From assembly GCF_029080175.1 (NCBI RefSeq), contig NZ_JARFJC010000016.1: a stretch of DNA of 64,000 nt. One strand, 5' to 3'. The position numbers and the translations under genes were made by a program. The notes beneath the pieces were generated by a model. The model was not told the origin of the DNA. It made no database searches and worked only from the letters and a program-made list of their open reading frames with translations. Source of the DNA: Luteipulveratus flavus. Lineage in GTDB: Bacteria > Actinomycetota > Actinomycetes > Actinomycetales > Dermatophilaceae. This document shows, piece after piece, positions 42,922 to 51,154 of the stretch. Numbering within the stretch: the first letter of the stretch is position 1; each line of letters begins with the position of its first letter.

Positions 42922-43008
42922 ACGCCGAGAGGCCCACCACCGCCCGAGAGGCCTACCGATCACGGGCGGATCGGTAGGCCTCTCGGCGGACGCTGGGCCT
43001 CTCGGCGT
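42922..43008. repeat. 87-bp symmetric nested hairpin
   Basis: Outer arms of 15 bases (42922-42936 and 42994-43008, ACGCCGAGAGGCCCA and its complement) and inner arms of 18 bases (42944-42961 and 42969-42986) are each perfect. Both spacers and the loop are 7 bases long. All four arms contain CGAGAGGCC or its complement. It lies between the ABC permease stop and the bpa start, both on the minus strand, so it may terminate the ABC operon. Confidence 0.8.
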
Positions 43009-43027
43009 TCGCCTGCGGGTGGGACCG

Positions 43028-45844
43028 TCAGTCCAGCCGGCGGCTCAGGACCGGCGGACGGGTGCGTACAGCGGCGGCGGCCAGCAGCGCGGCGAGCGCC
43101 GGCACCCCGATCACCACACCGGACAGCTCGAGCCACGGGATCACCAGCACCGTGCCCGACCGCATGCCGGCGCCCGTCACTGGGCCGGCGTCCGTCAGCG
43201 GGTACGTCGCCGCCACCCCCGGTACGACGCCGACCAGCAGCCCGACCACGCCGCCGACGAGCCCGATCACCGCCGCCTGGCACGCGGCGATGCTGCGACG
43301 GGTACGACCGCTCGCACCGACCGAGGCCAGCGTGGTCTGGTCGGCCCGGCTCTCGGCGTACGTGAGGGCCGCCGTGATCAGCGTGACCAGCAGCATGATC
43401 AGGCCCATCGCGAGCACCATGAGGCGGATGATCTGGGTGACCGGGTCGTTCGGACCGCGCTCGACCGAGAAGTACGCCGAGTCGGGCGCGCGGTCGACGA
43501 TCGCGCTCTCCAAGCCTGCGGAGAGGCCGCCCGGTGCCGAGACCAGCAGCCGGCTGGGTGTCGTGGGCCAGCCGTACCGACGAGCCGTCTCCGGCGTGAC
43601 GATCAGTCCCCAGCCGCTCTGCAGCAGCGGTGAGCCCATCCCTGGGGTCACATGGATCGCGTCGAGGGCCACCTGCTGGGTCGGCCGGAACGCTTGGGCG
43701 GTGCCGTCGCGGTACGTCGCCGTGCCGCTCACCAGCCGAGTCACCGACTCCTGAGGAGAAGCGCTCCCCGACGCCTTGCCGTACGGCGCGCCGATGTGCA
43801 GGACGAGAGCACCACCGCGCTCCAGCCGCGCACGTTGGGAGCCGGACAGACCCGCGTACGCCTGAGCAAGTCCGGCGGGCATGGTGGCGATCGTGTTGGG
43901 AAACTCTGTGGAGCTCGGCGCGACGCACGGTTCGATGCCCGTGAGGATCTGCACCGGAGTGCACCCGTGCTGCGACACGACCACCGCCGGTCGGTCGCCG
44001 TCGCCACCGGAAGTACGTGCCGGGACGGCGACGGTACCGGTCTGGCCGGCGGCCGGCGTCTCGACCGCGGGTGCTGAGGGCTGCCCGATCGTCGACACCG
44101 CCTCCACGGTGACGTTCGGGGCCTGCTTCCGGGCGATCGCCGCCATCTCGTTCATGGCCGCGGGCGTGCCAGACGCGTACCCGTACCCCAGGGGAGCCCC
44201 CGGCACGTAGTCCAGCCGCGCCTGCTTCCCGTCGCTCGTGCCGGAGATGGCCAGCGCCGTGGTCAGGGCGACCACCGCCAGCAGTGCGGTCACCCCGGAC
44301 ACCGACCGTCCGCGCTGGCGGCCGACGTCCCGGGTCGCGATGCGGGCGCTGAGCGGGAGCCAGCGTGCGGCCCGACCCACCGTCGACATGACCCACGGCA
44401 GACCCATCACGGCCCCGGCGAACAGGGCGAAGGCGGCGACGGCGACCAGGACCTCGCGGTGGTCGCCACCCGTACCGCGGACGACCTTGATCATCACCAC
44501 CCCGCCGCCGGCCGCCGTGGCGAGACCGAGCAGCGGCCAGCCGACGCGTACCCGCCGCGGCGACACCTGCCCGCGCAGCACCTGGACGAGGCTGGTCCGA
44601 CTCGCGCGGATCGCCGGGACGAGCGCCGCGGCCACCGCCGCGACCGTCCCGACCAGGACCAGGCCGGCGCCGTACGACCAGCGCAGGTCGAGCGGTCCCC
44701 ACTCGGAGTCCGGGCGCTGCGCCTGGATGACCTTGATGGCCGCGAACCCGAGCGCGCCTCCGGCGAGCACAGCGAGCGAGGAGGAGAAGGTGCCCAGGAC
44801 GAGTGCGCGAGCGAGGACGTACCGGCGCAGCATCGCGCGGGTCGCGCCGTTGCTGCCGACCTGACCGAGCGCATGCCGGTCCCGAGCGCCGCCCGAGGTG
44901 AAGGCAGGCCCCGCCATCAGGGCGGTCAGCAGGACGAGACCGGCGATCAGCAGGGTGATGACGAGCCGGTCCTGCCCGGACGACAGGTCGGTTCCGAGCT
45001 CGGCCGGTGTCTGCGCCGTGTCGGGGTGGTGGAGGACGTACCGGCTCACCACGATTCCGCCGTACCGGTTGAGCTCCTGCACGTCAGCCCAGGTCACCGG
45101 GCCGGGACGGTCGAGGAGGTATTCCCCGGAGGCGTCCGTCGCGCTCGGTAGCCCGACCAGGTCGTCCTGCTGGGCGGTCGCCGTGCCGACGACGTGCAGG
45201 ACGCGGGTCTTGGCGCCCTCGGAGACGTCGATGTCGCCCGACGTCGGGATGCCCGCGCGTTCGCCGCGCGGCGAGACGAGCACCTCGTCGTCGGCCGTCG
45301 GCCAGCGACCCGAGGTGAGGGTCGCCATGCCTCGGTACGCGTGGTCGCGGCCATCGATGCCGAGAACGGACGCTCGTGGCCGGCGCTCGCCGAGGTCGAC
45401 CCGTAGCTCGGCGCGTCCGCGGGGGACGACGTGGCCGCCGGTGACCCGCTCGATGGACGCGGCGGTCGGGATGACGGCGCCGGTCCCGTCCGTGGGCTGC
45501 GCGCGCTGGCCGGGGAACAGCGCTGCCTTCGGGTCACCGGGCAGGTTGCCCGCGATGAACCCCGCGCCGTCCTGGATCATGCGCGAGCCCGAGCCGTCGA
45601 ACCTCAGGAGCGCCTGCGAAGCGCCCATGTCGCGGGTGATGGTCTCGCGCGGCGAGGCGTCCTGGGTGAACAGGATGGTCGCGCCGGCCGACACGACGAG
45701 GGTGGGCAGACCCACCAGCAGGGCGACCAGGAGTGTCCGGCCCCAGTGGCGGCGGGCGTCGCGGCGAGCGAGCCGGACCATCAGCCGCCAGCTGCTCCAC
45801 CACGACATCCGACCGGTCGACGTGAGCTCCCCCGAGCTGTCCAC
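43028..45844 (-). CDS. Large two-module FtsX-type ABC permease
   Basis: A 938-residue exporter permease. A first membrane helix is at residues about 37-60, helices cluster at about 290-385 and 425-500, then a second extracytoplasmic domain and three C-terminal helices. Two FtsX-like cores are visible, one around LGQVGSNGATRAMLRRYVLA and one around TTLASVGASGRTRRSIAA. The start is GTG at 45844, one base after the ATPase stop. It belongs to a PadR-controlled operon and probably exports an antimicrobial or lipophilic compound. Confidence 0.85.
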   Translation of the reverse strand: MDSSGELTSTGRMSWWSSWRLMVRLARRDARRHWGRTLLVALLVGLPTLVVSAGATILFTQDASPRETITRDMGASQALLRFDGSGSRMIQDGAGFIAGNLPGDPKAALFPGQRAQPTDGTGAVIPTAASIERVTGGHVVPRGRAELRVDLGERRPRASVLGIDGRDHAYRGMATLTSGRWPTADDEVLVSPRGERAGIPTSGDIDVSEGAKTRVLHVVGTATAQQDDLVGLPSATDASGEYLLDRPGPVTWADVQELNRYGGIVVSRYVLHHPDTAQTPAELGTDLSSGQDRLVITLLIAGLVLLTALMAGPAFTSGGARDRHALGQVGSNGATRAMLRRYVLARALVLGTFSSSLAVLAGGALGFAAIKVIQAQRPDSEWGPLDLRWSYGAGLVLVGTVAAVAAALVPAIRASRTSLVQVLRGQVSPRRVRVGWPLLGLATAAGGGVVMIKVVRGTGGDHREVLVAVAAFALFAGAVMGLPWVMSTVGRAARWLPLSARIATRDVGRQRGRSVSGVTALLAVVALTTALAISGTSDGKQARLDYVPGAPLGYGYASGTPAAMNEMAAIARKQAPNVTVEAVSTIGQPSAPAVETPAAGQTGTVAVPARTSGGDGDRPAVVVSQHGCTPVQILTGIEPCVAPSSTEFPNTIATMPAGLAQAYAGLSGSQRARLERGGALVLHIGAPYGKASGSASPQESVTRLVSGTATYRDGTAQAFRPTQQVALDAIHVTPGMGSPLLQSGWGLIVTPETARRYGWPTTPSRLLVSAPGGLSAGLESAIVDRAPDSAYFSVERGPNDPVTQIIRLMVLAMGLIMLLVTLITAALTYAESRADQTTLASVGASGRTRRSIAACQAAVIGLVGGVVGLLVGVVPGVAATYPLTDAGPVTGAGMRSGTVLVIPWLELSGVVIGVPALAALLAAAAVRTRPPVLSRRLD

Positions 45845-45845
45845 G

Positions 45846-46568
45846 TCAGGCTCCTGCCGTCAGGAGGGACTCGGGCGAGGCCGGGTCACCGGTGCTGTCG
45901 ACGACCTTGCCGTCCCGCAGGAACACCACCCGGTCGGCCCACGCGGCGTGCCGGGCCTCGTGCGTGACGAGCAGACCGGCGGCGCCGTCGTCGCAGCGCT
46001 CGCGCAGCACCCGGAGCACGGCCTCGCCGGTGGTCGAGTCGAGCGCGCCGGTCGGCTCGTCGGCCAGGACCAGGCGACGCTCGCCGACGAGCGCGCGGGC
46101 GATCGCCGCACGCTGCTGCTGTCCGCCGGACATCTCCTCGGGGAAACGACTGGCAAGATCGCGAATCCCCACGGACTCCAACGCATCTGACGCCTGCCGA
46201 CGCGCCGTACGAGCGGACACGCCGTCCAGCTCCAGCGGCAGGGCGACGTTCTCCACCGCCGTCAGCGACGGGATGAGGTTGAGGTCCTGGAAGACGAAAC
46301 CGAGACGTCTGCGCCGCAGTGCCGCGAGCTCGCGCGGTGAGAGGGAGGCGAGGTCGTGACCCTCGACGAGGACCTGGCCCTGGTCCGGCAGGTCGAGCGC
46401 CCCGGCGACGTTGAGGAGCGTCGACTTGCCGGACCCGCTCGGTCCCATGACGGCGACGAGCTCGCCCGGTGCGACGCTCAGGCTGACGCCGTCGAGCGCG
46501 ATCACCCGGGCCTCGCCATCGCCGTGGACCCGGGTCACGCCGGCGAGCTGCAGCATGGGCGCGGTCAT
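45846..46568 (-). CDS. ABC transporter ATP-binding protein
   Basis: A 240-residue LolD/MacB-type ATPase: Walker A GPSGSGKST, signature MSGGQQQRAAIARAL, Walker B LVLADEPTGALD and H-loop VTHE, with glutamate after the histidine in place of the common aspartate. It overlaps the PadR stop by 4 bases and is followed by the permease after one base. The three genes thus form a single tightly coupled operon. Confidence 0.9.
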   Translation of the reverse strand: MTAPMLQLAGVTRVHGDGEARVIALDGVSLSVAPGELVAVMGPSGSGKSTLLNVAGALDLPDQGQVLVEGHDLASLSPRELAALRRRRLGFVFQDLNLIPSLTAVENVALPLELDGVSARTARRQASDALESVGIRDLASRFPEEMSGGQQQRAAIARALVGERRLVLADEPTGALDSTTGEAVLRVLRERCDDGAAGLLVTHEARHAAWADRVVFLRDGKVVDSTGDPASPESLLTAGA

Positions 46569-47143
46569 CGCGTGGCCTCCGAATCCGTCGTACGGCGATG
46601 GCCGGCCGTGCTGCTGGCGTCCGGCCGGGTCGGTCGGACCCGGGCCAGGCGGGACTCGATGTGGTCCAGCCAGCGGATCTCGGCCTCGGCCTGGAAGACC
46701 AGGCTCTCCAGCACCAGGCTCCAGGCGAGGTCCTCGGTGGCGTCGACCTTCAGCCGGGTGAGGTCGCGCAGGTGGCGCATGGTCGCCGTGCGCTGGGTCT
46801 GGACGACGGTCGGTACGTCGACGCCCGGCAGCGTGACCGCGAGCGCGAGCTTGATGGCGAGCTCGTCGCGCGGCGTCTGGCCGCGGTCGACCGGAGCCGA
46901 CCACCAGCGCTGCACCTCCGCGCGCCCGGCGGTGGTGAGGCGGTACTCGATGCGTCCCTCCTCGTCCGCGGCCCCGGACGCCTCGACGAAGCCGTCCCGC
47001 TCCAGCCGGGACAGGGTCGTGTAGACCTGCCCGACGTTGAGCGGCCAGGTGCCGCCGGTGCGTGACTCGAACTCCTGGCGCAGCTGCGCGCCGTACATGG
47101 GGCTGCTCGCGAGTAGTGCGAGCAGCGAATGTTTGACAGACAT
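46565..47143 (-). CDS. PadR-family regulator of the ABC operon
   Basis: A 192-residue PadR protein with the N-terminal winged helix (LLALLASSPMYGAQLRQEF, GQVYTTLSRLERDGFV) and a C-terminal helical dimerisation part with WLDHIESRL. It is the first gene of the operon with the ATPase and permease. Two ATAC-N3-GTAT dyads lie 24-77 bases before its start and are the probable operators for autoregulation, with release by a ligand that the ABC system removes. Confidence 0.87.
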   Translation of the reverse strand: MSVKHSLLALLASSPMYGAQLRQEFESRTGGTWPLNVGQVYTTLSRLERDGFVEASGAADEEGRIEYRLTTAGRAEVQRWWSAPVDRGQTPRDELAIKLALAVTLPGVDVPTVVQTQRTATMRHLRDLTRLKVDATEDLAWSLVLESLVFQAEAEIRWLDHIESRLARVRPTRPDASSTAGHRRTTDSEATR

Positions 47144-47166
47144 GCGGACCCCCGTGGCCTGCGTGA

Positions 47167-47220
47167 ATACTCGGTATGCCCGGACTGGGCAGGAGATGTA
47201 TACCGAGTATCACCCGGCCC
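47167..47220. promoter_or_regulatory. Twin ATAC-N3-GTAT operators of the PadR/ABC operon
   Basis: ATACTCGGTAT at 47167-47177 and ATACCGAGTAT at 47210-47220 are each small dyads and are also exact inverted complements of each other. The centres are 43 bases apart, close to four helical turns. They are the only such AT-rich dyads near the operon and overlap the expected promoter. Confidence 0.7.
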
Positions 47221-47238
47221 GGTCAAGCACTCACCCCT

Positions 47239-47296
47239 CCGGCAAAAGCTGGTCGAGTGCACAGGTATGCCTGTGCCGGCGACCAGCTTTCGCCGG
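47239..47296. repeat. 58-bp palindromic element, copy C
   Basis: CCGGCAAAAGCTGGTCG opens the element and its near complement CGACCAGCTTTCGCCGG closes it. The centre is a GGTATGCC palindrome. It is 58 bases, the same as copies B, D and E, and is followed by copy D after 26 bases. Confidence 0.85.
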
Positions 47297-47322
47297 AGGA
47301 GATGCGGCGCAGCCCACCCCCG

Positions 47323-47380
47323 TTGGCAAAAGGTGGTGGGTTGCACACGCATGCGTGTGCTGGTGACCACCTTTTGCCGG
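47323..47380. repeat. 58-bp palindromic element, copy D
   Basis: The left arm TTGGCAAAAGGTGGT pairs with ACCACCTTTTGCCGG, and the centre CACACGCATGCGTGTG is a perfect 16-base palindrome. It lies 15 bases from the 3' end of the quinone oxidoreductase gene and could also act as its terminator. Confidence 0.85.
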
Positions 47381-47394
47381 GGGGCTGGCCGGGG

Positions 47395-48372
47395 TCAGAG
47401 GGTGAGCAGGACCTTGCCGATGTGGGAGGACCCCTGCAGCAGCCGGTGCGCGTCGGCGGCCTGCGCGAGCGGCATCCGGGCGTGGACGATCGGACGCACC
47501 CGCCCGGCCTCGATCAGCGGCCAGACGTGCTCGCGTACGGCGGCCACGATGGTCGCCTTCTCCGGGCGCGGCCGGGCTCGCAACGACGTCGCGATCACGG
47601 CGGCGCGCTTGGTGAGGAGCGTGCCGATGTCGAGCTCCCCCTTGGTGCCACCCTGCATGCCGATGATGACGAGCCGGCCGCTGGTGGCGAGGGCGTCGAC
47701 GTTGCGGCCGAGGTACTTCGCCCCCATCACGTCGAGGATGACGTTCGCGCCGGATCCATCTGTGGCAGAACGGATCTCGTCGACGAAGTCCTGCTCCTTG
47801 TAGTTGATCAGGATGTCGGCGCCGAGCTTCGCGCACGCGTCCAGCTTTTCCTGCGTACCGGCCGTCACCGCGACCCGTGCGCCGACGGCGTGAGCGAGCT
47901 GGATCGCCATCGTGCCGATGCCGCTGGAGCCGCCGTGCACGAGGAAGACCTCCTCGGGCTGGAGGTTCGCGGTGAGGAACACGTTGGACCACACGGTCGA
48001 GGTGACCTCCGGCAGCGCGGCGGCGTCCACCAGGTCGACGCCCTCGGGCACGGGCAGCAGCTGCCCGACGGGTACGGCGACCTGCTCGGCGTACCCGCCG
48101 CCGGCCAGCAGCGCGCACACCCGGTCGCCGACCGACCAGCCCTCGACGCCGTCACCGATCCGGCTGATCGTCCCGCTGACCTCCAGGCCCGGCAGCTCGG
48201 ACTCGCCCTTCGGGGGCGGGTAGAACCCCTGGCGCTGCATGAGGTCGGCGCGGTTGACGCCGGCGGCCGCGACATCGACGAGCACCTCGCCCTCACGCGG
48301 CGCGGGGGCGGGTACCTCGGCGAGGGTCAGTACGTCCTCGTCGCCGAACGTCGGAAGCGTGATCGCCTGCAC
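47395..48372 (-). CDS. NAD(P)H-quinone oxidoreductase (QOR-type, zinc-free MDR)
   Basis: A 325-residue medium-chain reductase. The N-terminal catalytic domain contains VNRADLMQRQGFYPPP and PGLEVSGTI. The NADPH fold motif HGGSSGIGTMAIQLA lies near residue 150. The zinc ligands of alcohol dehydrogenases are absent. It reduces quinones or enones; it is similar to PIG3-type enzymes. The start ATG at 48372 is 10 bases from the mobA stop on the same strand, so they are probably cotranscribed. Confidence 0.85.
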   Translation of the reverse strand: MQAITLPTFGDEDVLTLAEVPAPAPREGEVLVDVAAAGVNRADLMQRQGFYPPPKGESELPGLEVSGTISRIGDGVEGWSVGDRVCALLAGGGYAEQVAVPVGQLLPVPEGVDLVDAAALPEVTSTVWSNVFLTANLQPEEVFLVHGGSSGIGTMAIQLAHAVGARVAVTAGTQEKLDACAKLGADILINYKEQDFVDEIRSATDGSGANVILDVMGAKYLGRNVDALATSGRLVIIGMQGGTKGELDIGTLLTKRAAVIATSLRARPRPEKATIVAAVREHVWPLIEAGRVRPIVHARMPLAQAADAHRLLQGSSHIGKVLLTL

Positions 48373-48382
48373 CCGACCGACG

Positions 48383-48937
48383 CTAACGCTCCTCGTCGAG
48401 GGCAGCGAGGTCGGCCGGTTCGTCGACGTCGGCGGTGACGGCGGCGGGCAGGGCCAGCTCGGTCACGGCGAGCGCGTCCAGCAGCCGGCGCATCGGGGCG
48501 TTCGCCGTGGGGCTCGGGAGTGCGGTCCGTACGGCGTCGGTGCGGTACGCCGCGAGCAGCGGCTGGCGGTGACCCGCCGGGTCAGCGGCGACGACGGCTT
48601 CGACGGTCGGATTGCGGTCGAGAGTGGCGACGAGCTCCGAGACGGCCCGACCCGCGTACGGCATGTCCCCGGCGACGAGAACGAACGTGGTGGTGGCGGC
48701 TCGGGGGAGTGCGGCTTGGACCGCCGCGAGTGGTCCTGCGAACAGGGGGGATTCGCGCGTCCAGGTGACCTCGCGCGCCGTACGGCGCTCCTCGCCGACC
48801 GCGACGACCGGCCAGTCGGGCGGTAGGCCGGCGAGCAGGTGGTCGAGCACGGTCGAACCCCGGAACGGCGCGCGCGTCTTGTCCCTGCCGAACCGACTCG
48901 ATCGGCCCCCGCACAGCACGACCACGGTGACGTCCAT
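48383..48937 (-). CDS. mobA: Molybdenum cofactor guanylyltransferase-like protein
   Basis: A 184-residue nucleotidyltransferase. The GTP-binding motif LCGGRSSRFGRDKT and the LVAGDMPYA metal site fit MobA, which adds GMP to molybdopterin to make the dinucleotide cofactor. DMP in place of the more usual DMP/DMPF is intact. No other cofactor genes are near. It is the upstream partner of the quinone oxidoreductase gene. Confidence 0.78.
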   Translation of the reverse strand: MDVTVVVLCGGRSSRFGRDKTRAPFRGSTVLDHLLAGLPPDWPVVAVGEERRTAREVTWTRESPLFAGPLAAVQAALPRAATTTFVLVAGDMPYAGRAVSELVATLDRNPTVEAVVAADPAGHRQPLLAAYRTDAVRTALPSPTANAPMRRLLDALAVTELALPAAVTADVDEPADLAALDEER

Positions 48938-48972
48938 GGGTTCCACGCTAGGGGAGTGGGCGGGCCTCGGCT

Positions 48973-49016
48973 CGGTGTGTCTTGCCGAGCGCTCCAGTGC
49001 TCGGTAAGACACACCG
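48973..49016. repeat. 44-bp hairpin repeat, left copy
   Basis: The 18-base arm CGGTGTGTCTTGCCGAGC pairs with 48999-49016 with a single mismatch (a G-T wobble in RNA), loop GCTCCAGT. The second copy, at 50165-50208, has the same loop and near-identical arms. The two copies bracket the AbiEi/DUF559-like gene. Confidence 0.85.
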
Positions 49017-49128
49017 TCTCGCCTCAGCGGTCGCGGCGGTCGTCCACATCCGGGCGGTTCGGGGAGCGTGGTCCACAGGGTCGTTCGGGAGCACGACAGC
49101 CGCGCGGGGCGGTGCCACGTTCTACGCC

Positions 49129-50199
49129 ATGACCACACAGCCGGTACCTCACCGCCGAGGACGGGAGACGCGGGCTCAGCGCGAGGTGGTCGTCGCGGGT
49201 TGGCGAGCCGCGCAGGGTGGAGTCGTGTCCCGGCGGCAGCTGCGAGAGAGCGGAGTCGACCGGTTCGGTGTCCGCAACGAGGTCGCTGCAGGTCGGTGGC
49301 GTCTCATCGGGCGACACACGGTGGCAGTCGGCGAGGTGACGGCCCGCGGTCGTCTGTGGACCGCCTTGATCGAGACCGGCAGCGCGAGCGTGCTCGACGG
49401 CGCCGCTTCGCTGGTCGCGGCCGGCCTCACAGGGTTCTCGCTGCGCACCATCGACGTCTCCGTCCCGCCGGGCCGACGACCGCCTCGTCCGGTCGGTGTG
49501 ACCGTCCATCAGCTGCGCGACGTCGGGTCCGTCGTCGACCGCGCGCCGCCCCGGCCATCCGTTGTCGCCGGGCTGACCGACGGTCGGTCGGCCACCGTCG
49601 CCGGCGCCCGAGGACGGGTGCCCGGCACACCGGGTGGCCTGCTCCCGCGGGTGGAGACGGCACGAGCCGCCGTACGGGCAGCCCTGTGGGCGCGGAGCGA
49701 CCGTGAGGCCGCGCTGGTCCTGGCGATGGTGGTGCAGCAACGACTGGTCGATCCGGCGGCGTTGTCGGCGCAGTGGGCGGTGCTCCGTCGCGGTCGTCGG
49801 TCCCGGCTGCTCGATGTGGTCGTCCAGGACATCTGCAAGGGTGCCCAGGCGCTGAGCGAGCTCGACTTCGCGGCGGAGTGCCGTCGGCGCGGCCTGCCGC
49901 GACCCAGCCGGCAGAGCGTGCGCCGACTGCCGGGTCGGACGGCCTACCTGGACGTGGAGTTCGAGCAGTACGGCTTCGCGGTCGAGATCGACGGCGCGCA
50001 CCACGGCGGGGCGGAGCGGACGACTTCGGACGCGTTGCGCCAGAGCGACGTCGTCATCGCCGGCACCCAGGTGCTGCGCATCCCGGTCCTCGGCTACCGC
50101 TTGCGGCGTGATGAGTTCATGGACCAGGTGGAGCAATGTCTCGTCGCGCGTGGTTGGCGGCGTTCGGTGTGTCTTACCGAGCGCTCCAGTGCTCGGTAA
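49129..50199 (+). CDS. AbiEi-like N-terminus with DUF559 (Vsr-like) C-terminal domain
   Basis: A 356-residue protein. Residues about 18-75 resemble the AbiEi antitoxin winged helix (GGVVSRRQLRESGV). Residues about 240-345 resemble DUF559: LSELDFAAECRRRGLPRPSR, then YLDVEFEQYGFAVEIDGAHHGG with the PD-(D/E)xK-like acidic residues. Between them, residues 140-175 hold a glycine/arginine-rich stretch that may be an insertion or two compensating frameshifts. The final 12 residues are encoded by the right hairpin repeat, and the stop TAA is inside it. Function is not known; nuclease, antitoxin or phage-defence roles are all possible. Confidence 0.7.
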   Translation: MTTQPVPHRRGRETRAQREVVVAGWRAAQGGVVSRRQLRESGVDRFGVRNEVAAGRWRLIGRHTVAVGEVTARGRLWTALIETGSASVLDGAASLVAAGLTGFSLRTIDVSVPPGRRPPRPVGVTVHQLRDVGSVVDRAPPRPSVVAGLTDGRSATVAGARGRVPGTPGGLLPRVETARAAVRAALWARSDREAALVLAMVVQQRLVDPAALSAQWAVLRRGRRSRLLDVVVQDICKGAQALSELDFAAECRRRGLPRPSRQSVRRLPGRTAYLDVEFEQYGFAVEIDGAHHGGAERTTSDALRQSDVVIAGTQVLRIPVLGYRLRRDEFMDQVEQCLVARGWRRSVCLTERSSAR

Positions 50200-50208
50200 G
50201 ACATGCCG
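50165..50208. repeat. 44-bp hairpin repeat, right copy
   Basis: CGGTGTGTCTTACCGAGC (50165-50182), loop GCTCCAGT, then 50191-50208 pairing with two mismatches. It overlaps the last 35 bases of the DUF559 gene, including its stop codon at 50197-50199. It is almost identical to the copy at 48973-49016. Confidence 0.85.
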
Positions 50209-50244
50209 AATGGGGCCCCGGGGCCGGCCGCCCGGCGAGGGACC

Positions 50245-51003
50245 TCAGCGGTGGCCGAGGCGCCGGGAGAGGTCGGAGGCGGCGCGGCGTACGGCGTCGA
50301 CCACCTGGTCGTGCTCATCGGGCTCGACCCGCTCGTACGGGTAGGTCACGGCGATGCCTGCGGCCGGGAGCCCGTTGTGGTCGAGCGCCGCCGCCCCGAC
50401 GGACGCCAGCCCGGGTGTCACGGAGTCCTGCTCGATCGCGTACCCGCGCGTGCGGACCTGGGACAGCTCCGAGCGCAGCGCCGTGAGCGACGTCGGGCCC
50501 CGGCCGTGCCGCTGGACGAAGTCGTCGCGCGAGGCGAACAGCGCGCGTACCTGCTGCGGGGGTAGCGCCGCGAGGATCGCCAGCCCGGACGCGGTGAGCT
50601 GCGCAGGCAGGCGTACGCCGACGTCGGTGACCAGCGACGGCCGGCCCTGGGCACGCTCCTCGATCACGTACAGGACATCACGGCCGTGCAGCACGACGAG
50701 GTGAGCGTTGTGAGTGGTCCGATCGACGAGCCGGGAGAGCACCGGACGTGAGATCCGTTGCAGCGGAGCCTGTCTGGAGTACGCGGACCCGAGCTCGAAC
50801 GCCGCGACCCCGAGTCCCCAGCGCTGGTCGTCGCCGAGATGGCTGACGAAGCCGGCGTCGCGCAGGACGTTCAGCAGGTGGTACGTCGACGAGCGGGGCA
50901 GGCCGAGGTCGCGAGCGATCGCGGCCGCCGGCATCGGCTCGGCGTGCCGGGCGAGCAGCTGCAGGACGGCCAGCGCCTGCGCGGCGGCGGGTGCGTTGCT
51001 CAT
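50245..51003 (-). CDS. IclR-family regulator, probable histidine utilisation regulator
   Basis: A 252-residue protein. The N-terminal winged helix shows AQALAVLQLLARH and LGLPRSSTYHLLNVLRDAGFV, and the ligand-binding IclR domain follows (ASGLAILAALPPQQVRALF, EQDSVTPGLASVGAAALD). It is divergent from hutH. A dyad in the 151-base spacer recurs before the second hut operon, which makes this protein the likely local regulator of both. The ligand is probably histidine or urocanate, by analogy. Confidence 0.85.
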   Translation of the reverse strand: MSNAPAAAQALAVLQLLARHAEPMPAAAIARDLGLPRSSTYHLLNVLRDAGFVSHLGDDQRWGLGVAAFELGSAYSRQAPLQRISRPVLSRLVDRTTHNAHLVVLHGRDVLYVIEERAQGRPSLVTDVGVRLPAQLTASGLAILAALPPQQVRALFASRDDFVQRHGRGPTSLTALRSELSQVRTRGYAIEQDSVTPGLASVGAAALDHNGLPAAGIAVTYPYERVEPDEHDQVVDAVRRAASDLSRRLGHR

Positions 51004-51076
51004 CGTGCGTTCTCCGCGGAGTCAGGGTCGAGACGATGGTGCCAGGGCACCACGTCCCATGATGGCCTCCGACGAT

Positions 51077-51104
51077 CCGCCTGTCTCGCATCCGAGACAG
51101 GCGG
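51077..51104. promoter_or_regulatory. hut operator candidate 1 (upstream of hutH)
   Basis: A 12-base perfect inverted repeat with a 4-base loop. Its core GTCTCGCATCCGAGAC (51083-51098) matches the site at 55545-55560 in 14 of 16 positions. It ends 56 bases before the hutH start chosen here, and lies 80 bases from the IclR start. Confidence 0.7.
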
Positions 51105-51154
51105 GTCGCTCCGGTGGTCGCGAGCGGATGCCGTTCGGCGGTGCAATGGGAGGC

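Noticed and set aside
36410..46568. A biosynthetic cluster built around the two ABC exporters
   Set aside because: No synthase, precursor peptide or tailoring gene lies between or beside them; the intervening genes are a protease, lipoprotein and proteasome activator.
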